Positions 9,532 to 20,783 of a stretch of DNA of 41,200 nt are shown here, in pieces. This stretch comes from Chara braunii (lineage: Eukaryota; Streptophyta; Charophyceae; Charales; Characeae). The notes under the pieces were generated by a model, which worked only from the letters and a program-made list of their open reading frames with translations, searched no databases and had not been told where the DNA came from. Each line of letters starts with the position of its first letter. The first letter of the stretch is position 1. The DNA is taken from the NCBI GenBank assembly GCA_003427395.1, contig BFEA01000420.1:393422-434621 (forward strand), read 5' to 3'. The translations under genes were made by a program, and so were the position numbers.

Positions 9532-9884
9532 ATGAAGGTTTTTTAGGTTTTTTCTGTTGAAATTGCTTCTTGTGGTTTTTAGGCAGTAGACAGCATACAT
9601 ATTTTCAGGATTTTGTTGATTGCCGTTGTTTTCTCGTTTTTGTTAGGGTTAGCAATTTCTGTTTTTAGGATCGATAAGTTTTTTCTTAGAAATTTTCTTT
9701 TGTCCGATCGCCATTTTGTCGTTTTTTGGGTTCCTTTTCATAGGGGACAGGCTCCACTGGTTGAATGCAGTTGGAGGCCTGGTGGCCCCTGAATTTGAAA
9801 CTTGTGTTTAATTGTATTTTCGCCTTGGGGCAGTGGGCCCTAATAATAGAGGGAACCTTGCGCGGGAGCGGGATCGGAGTCGCG

Positions 9885-10330
9885 AAGAAGAAGAAGGAGA
9901 TGAGGAAGAAGATAAGAAGAGGAAAAGAACGAAGAGAAAGAAGAAGAAGAAGAAGAAGAAGAAGAAGAAGAAGAAGAAAAGAGTAAAAAAAAAAATATAA
10001 AGGAAAATCGTCGTCAATTACTTGTCTGCGCGGAGGTAGCAACGACGATGACGAGGATGGCACGGCGCGGTGACGAGGACAACGAGCACAGCGATGGCAA
10101 CGTGGCACGACGACGACGATCGCGACGGTGACGATGATGTCGTGGCACGACGACGACGATCGCGACGATGATGATGTCGTGGCACGTCCACGACCAACGT
10201 GACGATGATGCTGATGACGTGGCACGATGGCGATGGTCTCGATGAGGACGATGATGACGTGGCGACGACGATCTCGACGATGACGATGATAACGTGCCAC
10301 GCGATGATGGCGATGATGAAGCCAGGTGGG
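9885..10330. repeat. Purine (GAA/GAG) tract followed by GAC/GAT minisatellite
   Basis: 9885-9987 is nearly pure A/G, mostly GAA triplets. From 10025 to 10330 GAC, GAT and GTGGCAC phrases repeat. The block GTGGCACGACGACGACGAT recurs about 34-40 bp apart near 10107 and 10141. Several frames stay open through it simply because triplets repeat; I do not call a gene. Confidence 0.8.
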
Positions 10331-10567
10331 TCGGGCGGGTTTGAACCGCTCCGATACCAGCGTGACGAGCGCGAGGCTGAGGGAGAGCCGAAGGAGAGGA
10401 GAGAGAGGGAGAGAGTGAGAGCACACACACACACACTCACTCGACACGACTGAGGGACGCAGACACAGTGGTAAGGGCACAAAGTCGAAGTCTAGGATTC
10501 CCGAATGCCGAAACAGCAAGTCACACTGAGTACGAGTACAGCAGCTGGAAACTGGTACGAAACTGGT

Positions 10568-10602
10568 CCCCGTACCATACGGGGAGCCGGTATAAGTACC
10601 GG
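10568..10602. repeat. Pair of GTAC-centred hairpins
   Basis: CCCCGTA (10568-10574) pairs with TACGGGG (10578-10584). CCGGTA (10587-10592) pairs with TACCGG (10597-10602). The surrounding 80 bp repeats GGTAC in both orientations. Confidence 0.7.
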
Positions 10603-13150
10603 TGACACGTACGGTACCAGGGGCATTTCTGCAAAGGCCCCGAGGGCAGAACTGAAAAATGTGGTATTTGAAAGTGGCGCCCGAATTGCAGCATGACGCC
10701 AGTTGTCCAAAATCCTACGGTACCAAAGGGGGGGCTTGGAAAAAGGGTTCCAGACTGAAAACGGGATGCAGCCGAAGCAGCAAAAAGATAGACCAGGGAT
10801 CAAGCCCTGGCGGAGTCCGTAACACTACAGCTTTCTCTTTCGTTGGTATGACCTCTGTCTATAGCGGCTCTTCCCGGCCTAGCTCAGATGTCTGAAGGAC
10901 AATGCAGAGCTTCCATGCCGTCCCCCACTTCTGCTGCCAAGCCTATCCTGCATCATGAAGTGTTCGATCCACCAGTGCCCGTTTCAGGGGTACGGTGAAC
11001 CTTGGAGATGAGCATTCTGGTTCACCATAGCCAAAGGTGAGTCTCCTTGTTTGTCCTCCTATGTCTTCTACTACTACATAGCCTGGCTAGAGGTCCTTCT
11101 CTTTCACCCCCATAGCCTAGGCCTACTTCTACCTCTTCTCCCTACCACTCCATAGCCATGGAGGTCTTCACCATCACTCTCCAGCTCCACCTTCTCTTCC
11201 ACTTGTTCTGGCAACATCCCCGTCTGGGCGGAGCAGCATAATGCCCACTTGAAGAATGAACCGAAGAGGGCTATTCTGCTCATTGCAATGTCGGCTGCCT
11301 GGCCTTCAGTACCTTGCAATGAATTGCAGTTTCATCAGGGCTGTACACTATTCTAGTTGGTGTTGTCTGCTTTTGCGCTCCTTGGGACTCGATCCCTTGA
11401 CCTGTATTGTCGCGGTCGTGTTTCCTTGTGTGAGCCTTACTGGGCTCGATCCCTAGACCTGATTGTGGTAGTCTCTGGAGGCTAGCCTTAGAACCACTAC
11501 GACTCACCTTTTTGTCCTTTTCTGGACCTAAGTGGTAGGCCTGTTGCAGTCTTCCTTTTTTTTTTTCCCAGTTTTCAATCTAGATTCGGTCCTTGGCTGT
11601 AGGCTGTCAGTCCTAGGTGGTAGGGTAAATCGAGTCAGTGCAAACCTAAGTGGAAAAAGTGTCAAGAGCAGAGGGGAACGGGTTCTTTTTTATTGTTCTT
11701 TTCACAAAGTGCTACCGGAGAGTGGGCTGAACGTTGCTGCGCTAATTTCATCTTGCAAGGGCATTGTCATCACCAGGGAGCCGACAGCCATAGCTGGGCT
11801 GGACACCTCTGCTAGGTGGCAGTGCATGGGCTCAGGGCCCTGAGTGCTGTTGGACACCTTCTTACAGCTGTGCCGTGTTGGGGTTACTTCAGCTGCTGTC
11901 GAAGCAGCTCTTCAATGACTTTGTGAGCGGCAGGCTCCATCTTCATCATGCTGGAGCTCTTCTTCTTTGTGCAGGGAGCTACTCTCCCCCGTTGAGCGAA
12001 CACTTCATCTGCAGTGGGCATCGTGGTTGGGCTGCTGCGTGCCGTGCTAGGTTCAGGAGGGTTGGAGGCGACTGATGGGCTGTTGGGTTGGGCGCTGTGC
12101 CGTGCCGTAGCTAGAGCTTGAGTGGAGGGAGGAAGAAGAAAACTCCCAGATACTTCGATGATACTTGTGTAAATGATCGGTTCCTGGGATCTGTTAACTG
12201 GTGGGATTCTTGGGCAAAACAGTGCGTTGATTGGCTGGAGGGAGTGGGGTATTAATTAGAATTGATTAATTTCAATTCTATTTTTGGTTTTGAGTGCTTC
12301 TGCTGTCTATCCTCTCACCTGGTGTGGTGTGATTTGCTCTCTCCAAGATCTTGTTATTGCGCATGTGTTTGGGAACTTGTGGATGCCATGCTGTATCTCG
12401 TTTCAATCAGGCACATAACAACCTCCTGGCTGAGCACTTGCTCGCTCTACCTGGCCTCCCTCGGGTGCAAAAGGCCCACTGGGTGTTCCTGCTTTTGGCA
12501 GGAACATGATTTCGGTCTGCAACCCGGCCTCACGGCCTGTATCCACCCTACCCTCTACCTAGGTACGGGCCTGAATACTTGTCACTTCTTTTGCCAGCTA
12601 CTAGGCCTCTGCTAAGCCCACCGGACGGCAGGGCCTACGTGCTAGGGTCCACAGCCAATTCTATGTTTGTCCCTGGGCGCAAAACTACCTCCCAGCATAT
12701 CGTCCTGCTAACTTTCAGTCCTGCCCCTGGCTGTCATTGCTACCTTGTCAGTGTCTGAGGCGCAGCCACACAGACACAACCAACAGAGTTAGCACACGTA
12801 CTGAGCAGACAAAGCATATGCACATTAGTGGTAGGCCATACACACACTTAGAAACACAGCAAATCTCAGCTTGCAGACTCAGACACGTATTTCTCAGAAA
12901 ACTGACCCAAAGAACAGCATTTTCTCAGAAACTGCAGGAATGTTAGACTCTGGTTTCTGCTGGTCATTGCAGCACCCTTCTTCACTTCAGCCTCCCCCAA
13001 TCCACGGCTTTTGAGAGCGTGCAAAGAGTTGGGATGATGAAAGTAGGACGGGTACCCTTATGAATTGATAGTAGGAATGAAGTCACAAGAGGGTGGAAAA
13101 TGAGGGGTGAAGGTCATGGAAGAGAGGATGGGAGTTGTGGGGAGCAGAAC
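10603..13150. other. No recognised gene
   Basis: This stretch has short open frames only. Isolated hairpins occur, for example GTTCCTGC(5 nt)GCAGGAAC near 12487. Two GATCCC(T)TGACC-like phrases near 11390 and 11450 recall a tRNA T-arm, but no cloverleaf can be built. The last bases before the LTR, AGAAC (13146-13150), are the candidate target-site duplication. Confidence 0.45.
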
Positions 13151-13164
13151 TGTTACATGTTGCA

Positions 13165-13410
13165 CCTGAAACGAGGGCCATTTTCAGGCCCTGTGTTGTT
13201 TTCAGCCTAAAAGCATGAAAACAAGGGCCTACAGGCCCTGTGTCGTTTTCAGCCTAAAACCCTGAAAACGAGGGCCTACAGGCCCTGTGTTGTTTCAGCC
13301 TGAAAGCCTGAAAACAAGGGCCTACAGGCCCTGTGTCGTTCCAGCCTAAACACAGGGCCCTCCAGGCCCTTGGTCTTTTCAACCTGAGACGGAGGGCCCT
13401 TTTCAGGCCC
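13165..13410. repeat. LTR U3 tandem units with GGGCCTacAGGCCC palindromes
   Basis: About six units of ~40-46 bp alternate CCTGAAAACAAGGGCCTACA and GGCCCTGTGT.GTTTCAGCCT phrases. The 3' LTR (31860-32055) has about one unit fewer. GGGCC-type repeats in U3 are plausible transcription-factor sites, but that is inference. Confidence 0.75.
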
Positions 13411-13567
13411 TCATAAGAGCGACCTGCCCTGAAACTTAGGCACCAGACCAGAGTTTTAGCACAGGCCATTTCGGGCCCGTTTTGAAGACAACCTTTGTTT
13501 GAACTTCAACGCCAGGGTCTGGCACGTTCTGGCATTGGCAAGAGCAGCCTCCTGGACGGGCCAGCAC

Positions 13568-13574
13568 TATATAA
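13568..13574 (+). promoter_or_regulatory. LTR TATA box
   Basis: TATATAA lies in CAGCACTATATAAGACTGG, identical in the 3' LTR at 32196-32202. It is the only strong TATA motif in the LTR, so it likely sets the U3/R start about 30 bp downstream. Confidence 0.65.
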
Positions 13575-13780
13575 GACTGGCCTGCCCTGCAGGCTGCAGG
13601 TAGTTCATAGGTACTTCCCAGGCACTTCACGTGCAGGAGGCAGGAGGCAGTTTTCAGCATTCGGCAGCAGCACTCTGGAGGAGCGCTGCAGTAGTAGTAG
13701 TATCGTTAGCAGTAGTCTTCAGCGCTGGGCGCTAGTAGGAGCTAGAGTAGCACTGGAGAGAGAGAGAGAGAGAGAGAGAG

Positions 13781-14025
13781 NNNNNNNNNNNNNNNNNNNN
13801 NNNNNNNNNNNNNNNNNNNNNNNNNNNNNNNNNNNNNNNNNNNNNNNNNNNNNNNNNNNNNNNNNNNNNNNNNNNNNNNNNNNNNNNNNNNNNNNNNNNN
13901 NNNNNNNNNNNNNNNNNNNNNNNNNNNNNNNNNNNNNNNNNNNNNNNNNNNNNNNNNNNNNNNNNNNNNNNNNNNNNNNNNNNNNNNNNNNNNNNNNNNN
14001 NNNNNNNNNNNNNNNNNNNNNNNNN
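13781..14025. other. Assembly gap (N) at an AG microsatellite
   Basis: 245 Ns follow an (AG)n run. The 3' LTR shows what belongs here: a longer AG run and then about 110 bp ending in GAGAGAGTTCTTCTTCTTCC (roughly 32400-32570). Confidence 0.95.
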
Positions 14026-14555
14026 AGAGTTCTTCTTCTTCCTCCTCTCAGTCCACCATCTCTTCCTCACCCTCTCGCTATCTGACTTCTTGGCAGCAGC
14101 AGACTACGGACGAGGGTGAGAGAGGTTACTAGCAGGGAATACAGGGAGAGGTTACAGTGGGCGTGTTGCATAGGATCGGATTCGACATTTCTGAGGCAGG
14201 CATTGGTTTCTGGGAGAGGTTACATTTCTTGGTCTTCTCCCTCGCCTCCATCTTCGTCCTTCCTCTCTCATTTATGGTATCTCCCCATGTGCGTGTACAA
14301 GGAGGGACCTTTCTTCTTCGTGTGCGGTCCCTCCTCCTCTCACATGAGTGATGTATGATGGGATGTCGTGTCCGTCCCGTTCAGGTCAGGACTTATCTCA
14401 AAGTCTTCCACTGCGCTATTATGTGCCATTGTGTATGTATCAGGATGTACACTGCTTGTTTAGATTCCACTAACAATGCATTGTCCATTTAGTCCTTTTC
14501 ATCACCTTGCGGATCCTTGGTTGTACATACATTGCCCAACTGGGCATGTATCAGT

Positions 14556-14567
14556 TGGTATCGGAAC
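14556..14567 (+). promoter_or_regulatory. Primer binding site, initiator tRNA-Met type
   Basis: TGGTATCGGAAC starts three bases after the LTR end. The usual plant tRNA-Met primer site is TGGTATCAGAGC, so ten of twelve bases agree. Confidence 0.7.
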
Positions 14568-14808
14568 ACCACATGTGAATCAGGACAACCTGATCCGACA
14601 TGTGTGTGGGGACTAATTAGTTGATCAGTCTTGATTGATTGATTGATTGATTAGAGCACACTAATTAGCCCCCAGAATCGCGATTTTGACCTAACTGCCG
14701 AAAATCAAAATTTTTTGCTTTTCTTGGATTTTGTTTTCCTGCTATTTCTGTTGTGGAAAATCGCAACAGCTCAACACCTGAAATTCCCGTTTTTTTTTTT
14801 TTTTTTTT

Positions 14809-15305
14809 AAATAACAGGGCCTTATTGTTCTGGCTCATTCCCATTCTGGGGAGCAACAGTCCGGTTCCTATTCCATCGGCAAGTCAGAATAGACATTAGA
14901 ATAAGGACCACCCACGCTTCCTTCCGTCTGGGCAAAGGACCCCTGATCAGCATTGATTGCTGCACCTTGGTGGAGGATTGACTGTCAGCTTGCCGTGCCC
15001 CACTCTATTCCTCTCAGATCTGATAACCAGATCTGCCACATAGATCCTTGCAACCTAGAAAGAGCTCACCCATTGTCCAAGCTAGCCTTTGTACCCCCAC
15101 TTACCCGTCCTGCCCGTGAGCCATGATACCCTCTGTCCCACCTTGCCTTCCCCCCCCCCTTTTTATTTTTATTTTTTTAAAGATGACTAAAACCGTAAAC
15201 CGTGAACCCTCATCCGGAAACCATTGTCCGAACTTTCGCAACTCTTGGACTCGCTGCCTGAGCTTGGTCTTTCCATTGTAACCTGGCTCCACCACATCTT
15301 TTTTT
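14809..15305. other. Probable LINE 3' UTR, no gene
   Basis: No open frame is recognised. 14805-14885 resembles 35090-35165 (shared ATTCTGGGGAGC..CAGTCCGGTT), next to the other TIR-element copy, so part may be a separate repeat. Confidence 0.4.
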
Positions 15306-16067
15306 CATGGTAACCCCGGACCCGGACACCGGACACCGGACACTTCCGGACTGTCTTCCGGACCAGTGTCTGGACCGGTCCGGACTGTCCGATGATCCAG
15401 ACATCACCGGACACCGGACACCACGGGGCGTTGGGTGGGGGTGTTGGCAGGCACTTACCTGCTTTGCACTCTGTAGTTCAGGCAGTAGAGCACGTGTCTT
15501 GCAGCAAATCAACCACCACATTTAACTAGCAGACATGCAGACTTGCAAACAGTGCAAAGCAGGCACACGACTAAAGAAACAGAGAATTTTTTTTTGAAAA
15601 AAGTATGATTCACTTTGTACTTTGAACTTTGGATTTAGTAATTTATGTTCATAACTTCATATATAACTTAAAAGTTCGAACTTCGCAGTTGAATTCAGAA
15701 CGTCAGATTCTTCAGACTGGCAGCACTGTCAGTGCTCTCTCTCTCTCTCTCTCTGTGCGCCCCCAATGGGCGGCAGCGGCGGGCGCCACATCGAAAGTGC
15801 CGTTTTGAAATTGCTCGGGCCTGTGCGAAACACGCCACCTCAAAAACGTGCAGTGCCTTGTGTCTGGACCTCTAGGCCATGTCCGGTGGGGCGAAAGGAC
15901 ACTTAAAAATCACCCCGTTATTTTTCGTGGGGCGGCTAGGACCCGACAAACGTCCTGGGCCTCCCCTTTTTTTTTTTTTTTTTTTGCCCCAAGGGCCTCC
16001 TTCCGGACATGGGGACTGGACACCGGACCGTTTGGAACCCGGTCTGGACATCCGGGCGGTTACCATG
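15306..16067. mobile_element. Non-autonomous TIR element, copy A
   Basis: The left end CATGGTAACCCCGGACCCGG and the reverse complement of the right end (CATGGTAACCGCCCGG) share ten bases and a CCGG-rich continuation. Both ends sit against T-runs (15299-15305 and 16071-16090), which fit insertion into, and duplication of, poly-T. There is no transposase. The interior matches copy B at 34176-35065 nearly throughout, including CCGGACACCGGACAC repeats, the CACTTACCTGCTTTGCACT box and a (CT)n run. Confidence 0.65.
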
Positions 16068-16451
16068 GTCTTTTTTTTTTTTTTTTTTTTAACCCTTGTT
16101 CGTGAAACCTGACACCTTCTGCCCCTGGTATCCTAGTGTAATCCTATCCTCTTCTAGTCTTTACTTCACGACTTACTGCTACCTCTCTGGCTTTGGCCCT
16201 TACTCCTGTCCCCCTAAGTCTCTAGCCCTTGTTCCTGTGTGGTCCTAGCCTCTTAAATTGTTCCCTCTTGTACCCCTGTGGCTTCCGCCCTTGCCCCTTT
16301 CCTCCTGACTCTCTTATCCGTCTTCCTGTCTAGCTAAAGCCCTAAAACCTAACCTCTTGAATTGTTCCCCCTTGTACCCCTTTACCCCCTTCTCCATTTG
16401 AATATTAAAGTACTTCTCTGTATGGTTGCCAGGGCTCCGTGCCCCAGAATG

Positions 16452-18980
16452 TTATGTTTGAAGCGTTTCGTGACCTCTTCCTCCTGCTCCGGCTGCTGAC
16501 AAATTTGGTTCCTCGCTGCCTTCCAGTGCCCCCCTCAGATCCGTTTCGAGCAATGTGAGGAATATCTCCTTTGCCTCCTGCTTGTGCATTGACCGTCCTT
16601 CAATAGTAATTTGGCAACGACGCTTCCAAATGGTCCAGAGACAGTATTGGCATATCAATTGGAACATGTGCTTCTCGAAGTGCTGCCAATGCCTTGGGAC
16701 TTGGAGACCCAGCAATAAGGAAATCTTGGAGTCTGGGAAAATGCCCCTTGACACTTGGCCCCAAATGCTCCTGGCTTCTCCCCAAATAGTGGTTGCCTTG
16801 ACGCATTCCATGAGGCAATGCTGCATTGTCTCTGGGATTCCCTCTTGACACACTCTACATACCACGCTCTCCGAATCTCTCTGCCTCAGACTTCTTCGCT
16901 CATTTAACCACACATTCACAGTAAGTGCCACATTAGCTATTAGCCACTGCATACTTCTGACTGAGCCCAGGTTTATCGCTGCGATGTTTGGCCATGGAAT
17001 TTTGGACAATTGATGTCAGGGGACCCCTACCCTCCTCTCCCATCGCCTCAGCGAGTGTGGCGTAAGAGAGTGAGATCGCCTCCTCAATCTGTACCCAATT
17101 CGAGTAGTGTAGTGCGGAATGTTGATTCTTCTGGTTGTTCTTGTTTCTCCACGTCTGATGTTCCATGCCCATTCTCCTGGGTCCACTTCCAATTCTTCAA
17201 GTGGTACAGATGGATTGAATATTGTGTATTCATTTGTCTCTACCACCCTTACCTTCCGCAAGTACTGTTTAAGAATGGCGATTGGTGCTTTGGATGTCCT
17301 ATCCAGTTGAGAAGTAGTGTTGGGAGGATGGAGTATGGCATACTTATCTGCATACAGCCAATCTGGCCTAGAAACCACTTGGCTCCAGACCCTGAAGACT
17401 TCTTTTGGTTTCTTGTCGTCTCGCCATGTGGCCCAGTCTCCCTGGCCCCACTGTGTACTGTTTTGTAGCAGTTGCACCCATGTTTGTGGTATGGCTCCGA
17501 ATATTACCTCAAGGTTGTTTGATAATCTGTGGCATCCCTTTAAGCTTACCCTAAGTTTTCCACCTATTTTCCCTCTCTTCCCAGAGGTGCTTCACCTGCC
17601 AAACCCCATGCTCCATCCACTTTCCCCACTTCGCATCCTTCAGTACGAGCGTCAGCGGCTTCCCCTGTATGTCCTTAATGCTTGATTAGCAAAATAAAGG
17701 CTGTCTGAGTACTTCTTCTCTCGCGCAAGGTTCCTTGACCCCTTGCAGGGAAGATATATTTCCACAACTTCAGCAGTTGTCCCCAATATGATAGTTTCGG
17801 AGCTTCCTCCTCGTCCTTCGCGTTACCCCCTTCTCTTCTGCCCACCTTAGCCCAATTGCTGCACATTATCCAAAACAGGCCCGACATATTCTGTGGCGTT
17901 TTATATTTAGCCATTTGTCTTATCCTGTGCAACACCAAAGAAGTCCATGATAACTTTTGATGGGATATTAGCTTAATTACCCACTTGGTTTGTAGTGCCT
18001 TAAGCTGAATGTCCGGGTCTAGAATACACAGACCACCCTGCTGCCTCGGTCTAGTTACATTTTTCCACGCCACTTTGGATATGAAGCGTGAGTTGGTAAC
18101 TTTGGATGTCCAAATATATGCCGCTGCTCTTCTTCTCAATAACGCCGTCGTAGTCCTTGGTGGAGTCCATATTGACCTCATGTACCATAGCATAGAGAAG
18201 ATGGACACGTTGAGTATAAGGCCCCTCCCATAAATGGATGTATAGATTGCCGACCAGGCCCCCAGCTTGGCTAGAATTTTTGACATTAGATCTCCCGCCA
18301 TCGACTGATGCGCCCCGCCCTCAGTAATCTTGATCCCTAAATATCTGATAGGAACTCGTGTTGTTCTCCATTGCAGCCCCTCCGGGCTGTTAACCGGAAG
18401 CATGTCTTCTTGCTCCTGGTCTACCAACCATCACCCCTCTGTTTTCTGCCAATTGATCTTCATTTCTGATGCAAGCTGGAAGGCTTCCATAGCCTTCGTT
18501 AGTGCCTGAAACGATGAATCCGACGCCCTTATAAGCACCATCAGGTCATCCACAAACAGGAGGGTTGTAGGGAGATGGATAGTGTGACCCTGCTGATCCG
18601 GTACTGCTACCAGCCTTTCGATTGATGGATCCTTGTGCAGGTAGGAAGCCACAACTTCCATTATGAAAAGAAATATCGGAGCGGCTAGGGGGTCCCCCTG
18701 CCTGGCCGATCTCGACATCCTGTGTGTCGAAGATAAATGTCCATTAACCTGCACTTGCCCTTGTGCATCATTGTAGAGAACTCTTATACATTTCCTGAAG
18801 TTGGGGCCTACTCCCATCTTTTCCATGCATTGCTGTAGGAATGGCCAGCTGACCTGATCATACGCCTTTTCAAAGTCGAAGAACAAGATGGCTGCATTAA
18901 TTTTCTTGTCCCGGATGTAGCGTACTGTTTCCGTTAGTGTCATTACATTATCTAATTACCGGTATAAACCCTGTCTGATC
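16452..18980 (-). pseudogene. LINE reverse transcriptase with C-terminal zinc domain
   Basis: The minus strand begins at DQTGFIP (18980), loses a few bases at the frame change, then reads FDFEKAYDQVSW, SARQGDPLAAPIFLF and LLFVDDLMVL, the RT catalytic core with FVDD intact. An in-frame TGA at 18433-18431 interrupts just after NWQKTEG. The thumb and connection continue in that frame to 17675, shift frame near 17680 (KDIQGKPLTLVLKDAKWG) and again near 17570. The zinc-finger region found at the end of many LINE RTs (CRVCQEGIPETMQHCLMEC) follows, after another TGA at 17018-17016, and ends at 16452. At least two nonsense codons and three shifts rule out function. Confidence 0.88.
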
Positions 18981-18983
18981 TAT

Positions 18984-19720
18984 ATGAAAACAACTTGCTG
19001 TAATGCACTAAAGGACGAGAACAAGGAATTTGAGGAGGAAATCGTAAATCTGCAAAAAATAGCAAAAGGGCAGCTGAAGGAGATTGAAGCAGCAGCACGG
19101 TTGGAGGCAAAGAACGGAGCCAAGAGGAGAGTTATTCTGCCCTCTCGATGGAATGAAAAACATTCGGATTGGGAGGTAGCAATTAACCACTCTCTCTAGC
19201 TCATCCCAACACCTGTCAGCGCCTGCACGGGCAAGGACTTACATAATCTAATTGGAGAGGGAGTACCGTCTCGAGCCAGTGTACTAGAGGATAGGAGGGA
19301 AGGGACAATGGAAGCTTTGGAAGCTGAAGGGGAGGAAGCAACGACAAATTTCAAACCGCTGCTCATGCATACGAGGGATAGGACGGGTTTGAGGGAAGGT
19401 CTGATCTAGATGCCTTGGCAGGTTGTACAAACCATCCCTTATGGGTTGCTAGGAGGGGAGGTGACAGCAGAATGACTGGCGCGTAGCGCAGCAGTAGCGG
19501 TCAAGGTGGACGCCTTCGCGTGGAAGCCAGACTTCTTGGAAAAGAGGATAAGCCCGGTGTCAACAGTAATGGATACGGCTCTCTTGGGTTCTTGAACCAA
19601 GTAGGCAGCCAAGGCATTGGGTAAGGCACTGGTAGTCAACTCAAGGCGGACAGGGGTGCAGGAAGACCAAGGAAGCAGGCAAGGAGGGATCAGGAGAGTC
19701 GTACACCCCCGGAAATTAAA
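18984..19720 (+). pseudogene. LINE ORF1-like coiled-coil region
   Basis: The plus strand from 18984 reads a Glu/Lys-rich helix (ENKEFEEEIVNLQKIAKGQL) and stops at a TAG at 19197-19199. The same frame continues as plausible protein (GEGVPSRASVLEDRREGT) to another TAG near 19400, after which it degrades. It lies directly upstream of the endonuclease, where ORF1 or the ORF2 N-terminus belongs, and starts at the inversion junction, so its beginning is missing. The ORF1 assignment rests on position and coiled-coil look only. Confidence 0.45.
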
Positions 19721-19723
19721 ATC

Positions 19724-20316
19724 ATGTCATGGAATGTAAATGGCTTAGTAGGGATATTGGACAATCAAGATAAATGGCAAAATATAATAAACTACACAGA
19801 GTGGTTCGGCATCTCTCCACCTGACTTCGTATGTTTACAAGAAACACACCTCACAGAATCAAATCAACATCAGCAAACAAAGAACAGGATAATGCAAAGG
19901 CTTCAAAAGGTCAAAGAGGCATGGTGGGCACCAGTGGTCAGACCTCATTCGGCAGAGGTGCTCATACTTCAAAACAATAGATCACCAGCAGCAGGCAAGA
20001 TGGTGATGAACAACATTACAGTGGACGTCGCAGAGGGAAGATGGGTGAAGGTTAACTTCGAGTTCCACGAGGAGCCATACACGCCGTTGGCGGTATACTG
20101 TCCCAATGGGTTCCAGCAATGGGCAGAGTTTGTGGGACAGCTTTAGGACATTCTAGAGGCGGATAGACACTGAATATTGGTAGGGGACTGGAATGCAACT
20201 TTGGATCCTAGCTTGCAAAGTGCCTGCAGGGGGTAGACACTGGGAGGACGGCTTGGCAGAAGAGGCTTTGCCAATTCACAGCATGATGACAAACAGGGAT
20301 CTGGTAGACCCATACA
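19724..20316 (+). pseudogene. LINE APE-type endonuclease, inverted relative to its RT
   Basis: The reading MSWNVNGLVGILDNQDKW starts the fold with the SWNVNG strand. FVCLQETHL carries the catalytic glutamate. After a TAG (20144-20146) and a TGA near 20171 in the same frame comes ILVGDWNATLDPS, with the conserved GDWN. A frameshift then leads to NRDLVDPYR near 20300, after which the element stops, short of the endonuclease C-terminus. All of RT is absent in this orientation; it lies on the other strand from 18980 downward. The family role is nicking target DNA for primed reverse transcription. Confidence 0.85.
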
Positions 20317-20320
20317 GACT

Positions 20321-20783
20321 GAAATTTTCGTTTTCGTTTTTTTGAGAATTCAAAATTTCGTTGTTGGAAATCCGGAATATTTTTTTTCGAAAATCTTGAT
20401 TTCCTTCTGCAATTTCCCGTTATTTGGAAATCTGGAATATTGTTTTAATTTTTGAAATTCGTTTTTCGAGATTTGAAAACCGTACGGGAAATCCCTCTTG
20501 CGGTTATCATTTTCCAAACTGCGCGTACTCTCATCTGAGTCATTCGGAATATTTTTTGTATTTTATTTTCGAAATTCTTTTATCGGACAATCATTTGTAG
20601 TCTGAAAGTTCAAAGTCTTTTTCCTCATTTGTAATTTCGCACTTCAGGGGGAATTGCGAGGCCTATTGAACTTGCAAATGAGTATTTTTTTTCTTTTTCT
20701 CGAATTTTTTGCAAGTTCAAACTTTTCTTTTTGATTAGTGGCTCCTTATCTGGGCGATTTATCCCACCCACCCCTCCCCACCT
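20321..20783. other. AT-rich gypsy leader, no gene
   Basis: T-rich sequence repeats phrases such as GGAAATC(C/T)GGAATATT and TTTTCGAAA. It is presumably the continuation of the retrotransposon 5' leader interrupted at about 14790. Confidence 0.4.

Larger units (their letters stand above)
13151..14553 (+). repeat. 5' LTR
   Basis: It matches the 3' LTR at 31848-33118 from TGTTACATG to CATGTATCA. In a ~165-bp stretch around the TATA box I count five differences between the LTRs, so the insertion is fairly recent relative to its decay. U3 begins with five to six ~45-bp units carrying GGGCC...GGCCC palindromes. It ends directly before the primer site, and contains an assembly gap at 13781-14025. 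Confidence 0.9.
14790..20320 (-). mobile_element. LINE with internal inversion, inserted in the gypsy leader
   Basis: RT and its C-terminal zinc domain run on the minus strand (16452-18980). The coiled-coil and endonuclease parts run on the plus strand (18984-20316) and meet the RT head to head. A 19-T run at 14790-14808 is the expected poly(A) of a minus-strand LINE. CTGAAATTCCCGTTTT at 14778 and CTGAAATTTTCGTTTT at 20319 (14 of 16 identical) are candidate target duplications at the outer ends. If they are real, 14809-15305 and 16068-16451 are its 3' UTR, split by the TIR element. The outer limits are inferred; the coding core is solid. Confidence 0.65.

Noticed and set aside
10018-10519. 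Long minus-strand frames of His/Arg/Ser-rich sequence
   Set aside because: They arise from GAC/GAT triplet repeats, which stay open in several frames at once.
11385-11460. tRNA T-arm-like GATCCC phrases
   Set aside because: No acceptor stem, anticodon arm or correct spacing could be built on either strand.
13495-14085. Open frame across the N gap
   Set aside because: It is an artefact of Ns and an AG microsatellite inside the LTR.
16071-16090. This T-run as the LINE poly(A) tail
   Set aside because: It abuts the TIR element exactly as the T-run beside copy B does; the T-run at 14790 with flanking CTGAAATT repeats fits the LINE end better.
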